From CAZDXB01 sp964509335 (GTDB lineage: Bacteria; Bacteroidota; Ignavibacteria; Kapaibacteriales; UBA2268): a stretch of DNA of 64,000 bases. A program made the position numbers and the translations under genes. Position 1 is the first letter of the stretch. Each line of letters starts with the position of its first letter. The notes under the pieces were generated by a model, which searched no databases, had not been told where the DNA came from, and worked only from the letters and a program-made list of their open reading frames with translations. Positions 18,218 to 26,088 of this stretch are shown here, piece by piece. The stretch covers positions 106,299-170,298 of the forward strand of contig CAZDXB010000003.1 in assembly GCA_964509335.1 (NCBI GenBank), in the 5' to 3' direction.

Positions 18218-18922
18218 TTATCTAGTAATTTGAAGCTTTTCAAGAGCTACTAATTTGTTGTTAAGCATAAATTCAACGAAATACGTTCCTTGACTAAGCC
18301 TTATGGCGTTGTATAGCTTGTCGTTTACGCCTTTTCTGATATCCTGATTCATTATAACGTCAACTTTAATTCCTCGCTCGTTGTATATACTAATTGTCGC
18401 TTTTCCGCTTTCCTCGGCGTTGATTATCAGTTTGATAATATCTACGGCGGGATTGGGCGTAACGCGCAATTCAGCTTTAGAGTCGTTTTCAATATCGTTG
18501 GTATTATAAGATTCAGATTCAGAGGATGATTGGTCGCCGACGTTATCGCGGAAATAAACGGTGTCTATTTCGCTATGCTTTGTGAACCAATAAACCTTAC
18601 TGGTAGTTCCGTCGTATGAGTATCTTTCGGTGAATGAATTGTCGTCAATACTTGAATTCGTTATTTCAACTCTCGGTATTCCGGTGGGGGGCCATTTACG
18701 TATATCGCCGATTCCGCAAATTGGATATGATTCCGAGTCTTCGTCGGACCAGCGAACGATAAAAGTGTCGTAAATTCCGTTTTCGTCTGAATCTATTACT
18801 CGCGTTCTTACTATTTCAGTATCGTCGCCGGAGAATTCTTCTACCACGTCGCCCGCTTTCTCGGCGAGAGCGTAAGAAAAGCTGATTGAAATCAGCGCCA
18901 TTATGTATATAATGTGTTTCAT
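18218..18922 (-). CDS. Secreted protein with T9SS type A sorting domain
   Basis: A 234-residue protein. An N-terminal signal peptide (about 1-20, ending at SYALAEKA) is followed by an unrecognised beta-rich region. A C-terminal sorting domain (about 155-234) has the hallmarks of T9SS cargo: RVTPNPAVD opening, SIYNERG, LSQGTYFVEF and a final LEKLQITR. It should cross the outer membrane by type IX secretion and may be surface attached. It sits between a response regulator and a divergent histidine kinase, so it may be an output or an accessory sensor of that system (inference). Confidence 0.82.
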   Translation of the reverse strand: MKHIIYIMALISISFSYALAEKAGDVVEEFSGDDTEIVRTRVIDSDENGIYDTFIVRWSDEDSESYPICGIGDIRKWPPTGIPRVEITNSSIDDNSFTERYSYDGTTSKVYWFTKHSEIDTVYFRDNVGDQSSSESESYNTNDIENDSKAELRVTPNPAVDIIKLIINAEESGKATISIYNERGIKVDVIMNQDIRKGVNDKLYNAIRLSQGTYFVEFMLNNKLVALEKLQITR

Positions 18923-19086
18923 TTTCTTTCAATATAAAAAAATATTTTTAAAAAAACTAATATTTTCCCTATTCTAAATAAAAAATAAAAAAGTTTTTTA
19001 TCTTTTACAAATATTTTTTATATTATAAATTATTAAAATACGTTATTATAACATAAGATAAATTTACGATTAAAAAATAGAGTTAT

Positions 19087-19107
19087 TTGTAGTAGTAAAT
19101 ACTAAAA
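19087..19107. promoter_or_regulatory. TTGTAGT-N7-ACTA palindrome, site B
   Basis: TTGTAGT, spacer AGTAAAT, ACTAAAA, in the 241-bp divergent region between the T9SS cargo gene and the TPR kinase. It begins 77 bp before the kinase start. It matches site A at the first nine bases. An overlapping TAGTA-AA-TACTA palindrome is also present. Confidence 0.5.
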
Positions 19108-19163
19108 TTAGTGAGAGATAATTATTAATATAACATAAACTAAGGTTTGATAACGAAGAACTA

Positions 19164-21185
19164 ATGAGACGCGTCGCTGTAATATTGTTTCTGATAGCCG
19201 GTTTAGTAATAGGCGGGAGGATTGGCTACTCTTCTAACGCTTCTGATAAAAAGTTGGAAGAAGTTAGCGGCGCGGAAAAAGTTCGTTTATTGATTGATTT
19301 GGCGGATGAAAATCAAAAAGCCAACCCAAAGCAAAGTATAGATTACGCTAAAGAGGCTTCCGCGTTAGCCGAAGAACTGAACGCCAAAAAGCTAAAGCTC
19401 AAATCCAACGCTTCGCTAGCTAAATCATACGAGACTCTTTGTAAATACGAGAAGGCGATTAAACATCTAAAGTCTTCCTTAAAGTTAGCGGAAGAACTGG
19501 ACCGCAAAGAACAGAAAGCCAAGTTGTTGCTTGATATAGGGAAAATCTATTCTTACTTAAGCAAATACGACAAAGCTTTAGAATCGAACTTAGAGGCTCT
19601 CGATATCCATAAGTCGCTCGAGGACAAAAAAAGGATTGGGCTGTCTTATCACAATATAGCTATCGTTTATTATTATTTGGTTAACTTCGAGAAGGCTTTA
19701 AAATATAGTCAAATGGCTCTAAAGTCATTTAAAGAAGTCGATTATCAAAAGGGAATCGCCGAAGCCTACAATAACGCCGCTATGATTTATACGAGTTTGG
19801 ATAGTATAGATAAGGCAATAGATTACAATTATAAATCTATTGAGATTACAAAGAAGTTGAACGATAACATCGGGTTGGCAAGCACTTATTACAATATCGC
19901 TCAATCTTATTTAGTCAAGGGAGAAGCGTTAACCGCTATTGATTATTTAGATAAAGCGCTGAAGTTATACAAGAAAGATTTGTATTTGCGCAATCAAGCT
20001 CTTGTTTACACCGCTAAAGCGAGAGCCTATTATCAGTTGGAAAAGTATGAGAATTCGATAAAGAACCTTAATTTAGCTTTGGACAAAGCCGAACAGACGA
20101 AGTCGGTGGACTTATTGGCGAACATCTATAATCAATTCTCCGAGATATACTTAGCTCAAAACAATTACGAGAAGGCATTTAAATACAAAACTGCTTACAA
20201 CTCGATTCGGGACTCGATTTTTAACGAGGAGAGCCGCAACAAGATTTCCGAATTGGAAGTAAAAATAGAAACCAAGCAAAAAGCCAAAGAGAATAAATTG
20301 CTGAAAGAGACAAATCGCTTGCAACTTATTCTTTTCATCAGCGTTTCCGTTTTGATTTTAATTATAGTTATAGTTATTTATAGTAGATACAAGACCAAGA
20401 AGAAAGCCGGCGAGGAATTAGAAAAGAAGAATATGAAGATTACCGAGCAAAACGCGACGCTGGAAAATCTCAATAAGGAACTAAACGAAGCGAACGTAGC
20501 CAAAGATAAATTCTTTAGCATAATGGCGCACGACTTGAAGAGTCCGCTATGGTGGTTCAAGAACGTTACCGAATTGCTCTCTCATAAATACGAAGAGTTA
20601 AGCAAGGATAGAATCAAAGAGATAGCCGACACGCTTGACGACTCGGCTAAGACGTCGCTTCATCTTATCGAGAACTTATTGCAGTGGTCGAGGTCTCAAA
20701 CCGGCAGGATAGAATACGTGCCGGAAAGATTTAATTTGCGTTCATTAATTGAAGAGATTATCGCTCATCATCGCTTGCACGCCGAAAGTAAGAAAATCAA
20801 AGTTAAGAACACAGTTCCCGAGGGAAAAGAGATTATTGCCGACAAAAGAATGTTAATGACTGTTCTACGGAATTTTGTTTCTAACGCTATTAAATTCACG
20901 CCCGAAGGGGGAGAAGCTATTGTCGGTTTTGACGAGACGGACGATAACAATTTGATATTTGTAAAAGACACCGGCGTAGGTATAAAGAAGGATGAAATTG
21001 ACAAGATATTTAGAATAGACGTTCAGCATAGCACGCTTGGAACGAAGGAAGAAAAAGGAGCCGGTTTAGGCTTGGTGATAGCTAAAGAATTCATCGAAAA
21101 TCAAGGCGGAACTTTGGACATACAAAGCGAACCCGGAAAAGGCTCCAAATTCGTTTGCTCGCTACCTAAGAAAGGCATGGCATAA
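19164..21185 (+). CDS. TPR-containing membrane sensor histidine kinase
   Basis: A 673-residue protein. It has a signal peptide (about 4-22), a periplasmic superhelix of about seven TPRs (50-345), one transmembrane helix (387-408) and a short coiled coil. A HisKA domain carries His456 in AHDLKSPL, and a HATPase domain has an N-box (VLRNFVSNAIKF), a DTGVGI G1 box and a GAGLGLVIAKEF G2 box. The layout is common in Bacteroidota, paired with NarL-type regulators. It is divergent from the cargo gene and the two response regulators, which are its likely partners. Its stop is one base from the convergent tsaD stop. Confidence 0.93.
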   Translation: MRRVAVILFLIAGLVIGGRIGYSSNASDKKLEEVSGAEKVRLLIDLADENQKANPKQSIDYAKEASALAEELNAKKLKLKSNASLAKSYETLCKYEKAIKHLKSSLKLAEELDRKEQKAKLLLDIGKIYSYLSKYDKALESNLEALDIHKSLEDKKRIGLSYHNIAIVYYYLVNFEKALKYSQMALKSFKEVDYQKGIAEAYNNAAMIYTSLDSIDKAIDYNYKSIEITKKLNDNIGLASTYYNIAQSYLVKGEALTAIDYLDKALKLYKKDLYLRNQALVYTAKARAYYQLEKYENSIKNLNLALDKAEQTKSVDLLANIYNQFSEIYLAQNNYEKAFKYKTAYNSIRDSIFNEESRNKISELEVKIETKQKAKENKLLKETNRLQLILFISVSVLILIIVIVIYSRYKTKKKAGEELEKKNMKITEQNATLENLNKELNEANVAKDKFFSIMAHDLKSPLWWFKNVTELLSHKYEELSKDRIKEIADTLDDSAKTSLHLIENLLQWSRSQTGRIEYVPERFNLRSLIEEIIAHHRLHAESKKIKVKNTVPEGKEIIADKRMLMTVLRNFVSNAIKFTPEGGEAIVGFDETDDNNLIFVKDTGVGIKKDEIDKIFRIDVQHSTLGTKEEKGAGLGLVIAKEFIENQGGTLDIQSEPGKGSKFVCSLPKKGMA

Positions 21186-21186
21186 T

Positions 21187-22209
21187 CTATTTGTTGCTAC
21201 GCGCCCGGATTGTCGAAGAGCTTACCCTAAATTTTAAATTTCCGAATTCATCGAAATCCGACTCGCTTAACTTTTTCTCAGCGATGAAAGCTATCATTGC
21301 GGCGTTGTCCATACAGTAGAGCAAATCGGGAGCTATTGTTTTCACGCCGATTTTTTTTGTTTCTGTTCCCATTTGTTTTCTTAGAACAGAGTTGGCGGAG
21401 ACTCCTCCGGCTATTATCGCGCTTTTAACGTTATAATCTTTCGCCGCCGAAACTGTTTTGGCGGTTAGCTGATCGACTATAGCCTGCTGCGCCGAAGCGG
21501 CGACGTCGTTGAGTTTGCTGTCGGGAACGCCTTTAGGGAAGTTGTCGCGCAAAAAATATCTTACGGACGTTTTTAAACCGCTGAAGCTAAAGTTATAATC
21601 GCCGCTGTTTATCATAGAACGGGGGAAACTGTATGCTTTGGGATTGCCTTGGCGGCTTAATTTGTCGATTTTCGGTCCTCCTGGGTATGGCAATTTCAGC
21701 AAGCTCGCAATTTTGTCGAAAGCCTCGCCGGCGGCGTCGTCTAGTGTCGAACCGAGTATTTCGTATTCCGAGAAAGATTTTACGTAAAATAGGCTAGTAT
21801 GTCCCCCGCTTACGACTAACGCTATGAACGGGAAATCGAGATTAGGGTCTTGCAAACAGCCGGAATAAAGATGCCCTTCTATGTGATTGACGGGGATAAT
21901 TGGCAGTCGGTATTTTATAGCCAGTCCTTTTCCAAAATTAGCTCCTACTATGAGCGAACCGACCAATCCCGGTTGAGAAGTTACCGCTATGGCGCCGATT
22001 GATTTAATAGAAACTCCGGCTTCGCTTAACGCTTGTTTTACGACAGTTGAAATATTCTTTAAATGCGCTCTTGACGCTAATTCTGGCACTACTCCGCCGT
22101 ACTTGCCGTGTTGCGCTTGCGACGATATTATATTGCTCTTGATTTCCGAGTTCGATAGTATCGCCGCTGAGGTTTCGTCGCAGGATGTTTCTATCGCTAA
22201 TATGTTCAT
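21187..22209 (-). CDS. tsaD: tRNA N6-threonylcarbamoyladenosine transferase TsaD
   Basis: A 340-residue protein of the Kae1/TsaD family. It opens with the actin-fold motif LAIETSCDETSAAIL, has the metal-binding His109 and His113 in VNHIEGH, and carries AAGEAFDK and a C-terminal GGVSAN motif. It transfers the threonylcarbamoyl group to A37 of ANN-decoding tRNAs with TsaB and TsaE. The ATG overlaps the cinA stop (ATGA), so the two are translationally coupled. Confidence 0.96.
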   Translation of the reverse strand: MNILAIETSCDETSAAILSNSEIKSNIISSQAQHGKYGGVVPELASRAHLKNISTVVKQALSEAGVSIKSIGAIAVTSQPGLVGSLIVGANFGKGLAIKYRLPIIPVNHIEGHLYSGCLQDPNLDFPFIALVVSGGHTSLFYVKSFSEYEILGSTLDDAAGEAFDKIASLLKLPYPGGPKIDKLSRQGNPKAYSFPRSMINSGDYNFSFSGLKTSVRYFLRDNFPKGVPDSKLNDVAASAQQAIVDQLTAKTVSAAKDYNVKSAIIAGGVSANSVLRKQMGTETKKIGVKTIAPDLLYCMDNAAMIAFIAEKKLSESDFDEFGNLKFRVSSSTIRARSNK

Positions 22210-23459
22210 TTCTTTTCTTTTAATCTTTTTAAAACCATATTCAAAGCCGCTCCTACGGAACGTTCTCTATTCATTGTTCTGTCTTCTCCGAAAACGAACT
22301 TTTTCGCCGCTACTTTTTCCGCGTCGGCGAGAGATATCCAAACTGTTCCGACGGGTTTGTCCGCCGTTCCGCCGGTCGGTCCGGCAATTCCAGTTATTCC
22401 GACGCCGTAATCGGTTCCGAATTTTTCTCTTACGTTAGTCGCTAACTCTTTCGCCGTTTGCTCGCTTACGGCGCCGTTGTCGATTAATGTTTGTTCTTTA
22501 ACTCCGAGAATCTTGTTCTTAATTTCGTTGCTGTAAACAATAGCTCCGCCGGCGAAGTAAGTGGAGCTTCCCGAAATTGACGTCAAATCCGCTCCTAAAA
22601 GTCCGCCAGTGCAGGACTCGGCTAGGGCTATTGTTTCTTTTCTATCTTTTAACGTTTCGCCGATTTTGGAAGTAAGGGATTCGTTTTCCGTTCCGTAAAT
22701 ATAATCCCCAACGAGTTCTTTTAGTTTGCTTTCTATGCTTTTTATTTTTTCCGCTCCCTTGTCGAAATCTTTTTCGACGACGCCGATTCTTATCCTAACG
22801 CCTTGATAGGAGGGAAGAAAGGCAATGGTCGCGTCGCCGGCAATTCCCTTTGGGTCGCCAATTAAATCCGCCAGCTTTGCCTCGACGATTCCGCTTGTTT
22901 TCAGCGTTTTATACATAGCGACTTTTTCTGCCGATTCGGCGATTTTGTTTTTTAGGACCGGCAAAACGGAATTTGTCATAATATATTTCATTTCCGTTGG
23001 AACGCCGGGAAGAGCTACGAAAGTCTTTCCCGATTCATCGAAAAGCATTCCGGGCGCAGTTCCCACTTTATTGGGGAGGGCTTTGCATTTCGACGGCAGA
23101 TAAGCTTGCGTTCGGTTTCTTTCGCTTAGCTCGACGTTCTTTTTGGCGAAGAATTCTTTTAGATAATTCAACGTTCCTTTGTCTAATTCGAGTTTGTCGT
23201 TAAAGTATTTAGTTAAAGTAGGTTTAGTTACGTCGTCGTGGGTCGGTCCCAAGCCGCCGGAAATAATAATGAAGTCGCTTTTCTTTTTCAAGCGCTCGAG
23301 TTCGTCAATAAGCTCGTTTTCGTTGTCGCCTATTGAGGAGTGGGCGACGACGCCCGCTCCCAGTTTTGAGCATTCGTTAGCTATCCAAGCGGCGTTGGAG
23401 TTGATTATCTGTCCTATCAAAATTTCGTCGCCGATTGTTAGTAGCGATATATTATACAT
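22206..23459 (-). CDS. cinA: CinA: molybdopterin-binding-like and nicotinamide-nucleotide amidohydrolase domains
   Basis: A 417-residue, full-length two-domain CinA. The N-terminal COG1058/MoaB-like domain (about 1-170) has LTIGDEILIGQIINSN and GGLGPTHDDVT. The C-terminal CinA domain (about 255-417) has AESCTGGLLGADLTSISGSS and GITGIAGPTGG. The family hydrolyses NMN and ADP-ribose in pyridine-nucleotide recycling. It starts just after the rpsA terminator and is followed by tsaD with a four-base overlap. Confidence 0.95.
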   Translation of the reverse strand: MYNISLLTIGDEILIGQIINSNAAWIANECSKLGAGVVAHSSIGDNENELIDELERLKKKSDFIIISGGLGPTHDDVTKPTLTKYFNDKLELDKGTLNYLKEFFAKKNVELSERNRTQAYLPSKCKALPNKVGTAPGMLFDESGKTFVALPGVPTEMKYIMTNSVLPVLKNKIAESAEKVAMYKTLKTSGIVEAKLADLIGDPKGIAGDATIAFLPSYQGVRIRIGVVEKDFDKGAEKIKSIESKLKELVGDYIYGTENESLTSKIGETLKDRKETIALAESCTGGLLGADLTSISGSSTYFAGGAIVYSNEIKNKILGVKEQTLIDNGAVSEQTAKELATNVREKFGTDYGVGITGIAGPTGGTADKPVGTVWISLADAEKVAAKKFVFGEDRTMNRERSVGAALNMVLKRLKEKK

Positions 23460-23492
23460 AACGTTCTCCTTTGTTTACGCTAAAATAAAAAA

Positions 23493-23513
23493 CGGCGAAC
23501 TAAAAGTTCGCCG
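23493..23513 (-). terminator. Intrinsic terminator after rpsA
   Basis: CGGCGAAC (23493-23500) pairs perfectly with GTTCGCCG (23506-23513) around a five-base loop. Read on the minus strand it is followed by TTTTTTATTTT. It lies 35 bp after the rpsA stop and before cinA. Confidence 0.85.
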
Positions 23514-23548
23514 CTTTTTACTATTTGTCTTCATTTTACTTGCGCCTT

Positions 23549-25945
23549 TTACTCTTTCGTTTCTTCGTCTTCCTTCTTTTCGTCTTCGTCTTTCGATTTT
23601 TCTTCTTTGCTTTCTACCGATTTTTCTTCGTCTTCTTCTTCTTTTGTTTCTGGCGCTTCGGCGCTATCTTCCGATTCCGCTTTTGCTTCTGTTTCTTCGG
23701 TTTGGTCTTTGTCGGTTTTTTCAGCCTCTTCTTTTGCTTCTTCCGTTTCTTCTTTTTGTTCGGTTTCCGCCTCGGGTTCTTCTTTTTCAGTTGAACCTTC
23801 TTCTACGGCTTCCTTTACTTCTTCAGCTTCCTTTACTACTTCAGCTTCCTTTACTACTTCAGCTTCCTTTACTTCTTCGCTATCCTTTGCTTCTTCGCTA
23901 TCCTTTGCTTCGGCGCTTTCCTCTTTCTTTTCTTCTTCCTGTTTGGTTTCTTCAGGCGTTTCTTCTTTTGCTTCCTTGTCCGCTTCTTCTTTCTCCGGTT
24001 CTTTCTCTTCGGGTTTTTCGTCTATTTTTTTAGCTTCGGGTTCACCTTGTTCGGGTTCGGCGGTTTCGGTTTTCGCTGCTTCCTTACCGGCGTAACTGCT
24101 GGCGTAATCGGCGGAATCGACTGATTTATCGAAGCCTTTTATTGGTTGTCCCGCTTGGTATTTGTCCGCGTTTGGAACGGGGTGCTTGCCAACGAACGCG
24201 TCGATTTCGGCTTGCTCTTTTTCTCTCAAGCATTCGACGACAGACAAGACAATTTTCTTGGCTTCTTTGTCGAGTTCGACAACTTTGAGCGGCAATTTAT
24301 CTCCAATTTCGAAGTAATCGCTGATGTTTCGCACGGGGGCGAAAGAAAGTTGCGAAATTGGAACGAATCCGTCCACTCCGTCGGGCAATTCAACTATTAC
24401 GCCTTTTTCGATTATTCTTACTATTGCGGCTTCCGTTTCAGTGCCGGCTTTATATTTTTCTTCGAAGTAATCCCAAGGATTATCTTGAATTTGCTTGTGT
24501 CCGAGAGCGATTCTTCTTTGGTCGGGGTCGATGCTGAGAACGACAACTTCAATCTGTTCGCCTTTTTTAACGAATTCGCCTGGATGTCGTATCTTCTTCG
24601 TCCACGACAAGTCGCTTATATGTACTAAGCCGTCCACTCCGGGTTCTAATTCTACGAACACGCCGAAATTCGTGATGTTTCTGACGATTCCTTTGTGTTT
24701 CGAATCGACCGGATATTTTTTCATCAAGTCTTGCCATGGGTCAGGTTCTAATTGTTTCATTCCCAGAGCGAGCTTTTTCTCTTCTTTGTCTATGTTTAGC
24801 ACGACTGCGTCCACAATCTGTCCCAAAGATACTATTTGCGAAGGATGCTTGACGTGCTGCGTCCAAGACATTTCGCTTATATGGATTAAGCCTTCGATGC
24901 CTTTTTCAATTTCGATGAACGCGCCGTAGTCGGTCAAGCTGACGACTTTGCCGCGCACTTTGGTTCCTTCTTTGTATTTGTCGCCGATTGTGTCCCAAGG
25001 ATGCGGAGTAAGTTGTTTCATTCCTAGCGAAATTCGTTTCTTTTCTTTGTCGAAGTCTAATACGACGACTTTTACCGTTTCGTCGAGTTTTACTATTTCG
25101 CTCGGATGCGAAACTCTTCCCCAAGAGAGGTCTGTTATATGAACTAATCCGTCAACTCCGCCTAAATCGACAAAGACGCCGAAATCGGCTATGGCTTTTA
25201 CTATGCCTTCCAGCACTAAGCCCTTTTCAAGTTTAGACAAGATTTTGTTTCTTTCTTCGGCAATTTGCTCTTCAAGAAGAGCTTTATGGCTAACGACCAC
25301 GTTTTCGTTCGGATGGTTAATTTTAACGACTTTTACGTCGAGGGTTTCTCCGACCCAACTGTCAAAATCCCTGACCGGGCGAACGTCTATTTGCGAGCCG
25401 GGGAGAAAGGCTTCTATTCCTAATAAATCCACTACCATACCGCCTTTTATGCGTCTTAGTATTTTTACCGGAACGACTTCGCTTTCCCTGTAAATCTCTT
25501 GTATTCTTTCCCAAATTCTCAAGAAGTCGGCTCTGCGTCTCGAGAGTATTAGCCTTCCTTCTGAATCTTCAATTTTTTCGATAAACACTTCAATCTTTTC
25601 GCCAACCTTATAATCTTCCGGATTTATTATTTCCGACCTTGGGATAATACCGTATGATTTGAATCCAATATCTACCAGTATTTCGTCTTTTGTTTTATTT
25701 ACTATTTTGCCTTCAATTAACTCGTCTTCTTCAATATCCGATATAGTTTTGTCGGCAAGCTCGTCAAAATCGTCTTCGTCCATTTCTAATTGTGGAAAGC
25801 CCTCTTCAAGTATAGTTTGAACGCTTGGATAAGAAGGAGCTTTCGTTTCTTGTTCTTTATCCGCGTCTCGCCGCTCTTCGGCTTCGTTTTCGGAAGTTTC
25901 TTGATTCATCATTTCTTCCGCTACGCTGTTCTCGTTTTCGACCAT
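23549..25945 (-). CDS. rpsA: 30S ribosomal protein S1 with long acidic C-terminal tail
   Basis: About 798 residues from the ATG at 25945, which has GGAG 8 bp upstream. Six S1 RNA-binding domains fill residues about 75-600; repeats 3-5 are the most typical (for example FGVFVDLGGVDGLVHITDLSW). S1 helps the ribosome bind mRNA, especially mRNA with weak Shine-Dalgarno sequences. The last 170 or so residues are an almost pure Glu/Lys/Ala/Thr tail that S1 normally lacks. It includes a hexapeptide array encoded by six 18-bp tandem units. The single gene is bounded by a downstream terminator and a palindrome upstream. Confidence 0.92.
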   Translation of the reverse strand: MVENENSVAEEMMNQETSENEAEERRDADKEQETKAPSYPSVQTILEEGFPQLEMDEDDFDELADKTISDIEEDELIEGKIVNKTKDEILVDIGFKSYGIIPRSEIINPEDYKVGEKIEVFIEKIEDSEGRLILSRRRADFLRIWERIQEIYRESEVVPVKILRRIKGGMVVDLLGIEAFLPGSQIDVRPVRDFDSWVGETLDVKVVKINHPNENVVVSHKALLEEQIAEERNKILSKLEKGLVLEGIVKAIADFGVFVDLGGVDGLVHITDLSWGRVSHPSEIVKLDETVKVVVLDFDKEKKRISLGMKQLTPHPWDTIGDKYKEGTKVRGKVVSLTDYGAFIEIEKGIEGLIHISEMSWTQHVKHPSQIVSLGQIVDAVVLNIDKEEKKLALGMKQLEPDPWQDLMKKYPVDSKHKGIVRNITNFGVFVELEPGVDGLVHISDLSWTKKIRHPGEFVKKGEQIEVVVLSIDPDQRRIALGHKQIQDNPWDYFEEKYKAGTETEAAIVRIIEKGVIVELPDGVDGFVPISQLSFAPVRNISDYFEIGDKLPLKVVELDKEAKKIVLSVVECLREKEQAEIDAFVGKHPVPNADKYQAGQPIKGFDKSVDSADYASSYAGKEAAKTETAEPEQGEPEAKKIDEKPEEKEPEKEEADKEAKEETPEETKQEEEKKEESAEAKDSEEAKDSEEVKEAEVVKEAEVVKEAEEVKEAVEEGSTEKEEPEAETEQKEETEEAKEEAEKTDKDQTEETEAKAESEDSAEAPETKEEEDEEKSVESKEEKSKDEDEKKEDEETKE
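23805..23912 (-). repeat. Six tandem 18-bp units inside the rpsA tail
   Basis: On the plus strand the units follow one another without gaps. The first is TACGGCTTCCTTTACTTC, the next three are TTCAGCTTCCTTTACTAC or a one-base variant, and the last two are TTCGCTATCCTTTGCTTC. They encode hexapeptides such as EAEVVK and DSEEAK. Being in frame, copy-number change would alter only tail length. Confidence 0.85.
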
Positions 25946-26001
25946 TAACAATCTCCGTTTTTTAAGTAAATTTGTGATACAATAGTTAATTAATAAAATA
26001 T

Positions 26002-26020
26002 TCTATACTTGCAGTATAGA
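26002..26020. promoter_or_regulatory. Perfect 19-bp palindrome upstream of rpsA
   Basis: TCTATACT-TGC-AGTATAGA, eight-base perfect arms, 57 bp upstream of the rpsA start and 69 bp after the amidohydrolase stop. It could be an operator for rpsA or, read as RNA, a hairpin followed by ATATTTTATT that ends the upstream transcript. Sequence alone does not decide. Confidence 0.4.
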
Positions 26021-26088
26021 GCTTCGCAATTTAAGCTAAAGCGATTTATTTTCCAAATTATTTTGAGCGGAAAGTCCTTAAAAGCGAT

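Noticed and set aside
23525..24033. Long plus-strand frames opposite the rpsA tail, rich in Leu, Phe and Arg or in Ser and Ala
   Set aside because: They are the complement of the Glu/Lys low-complexity tail. They have no ribosome site and no domain, and rpsA is certain.
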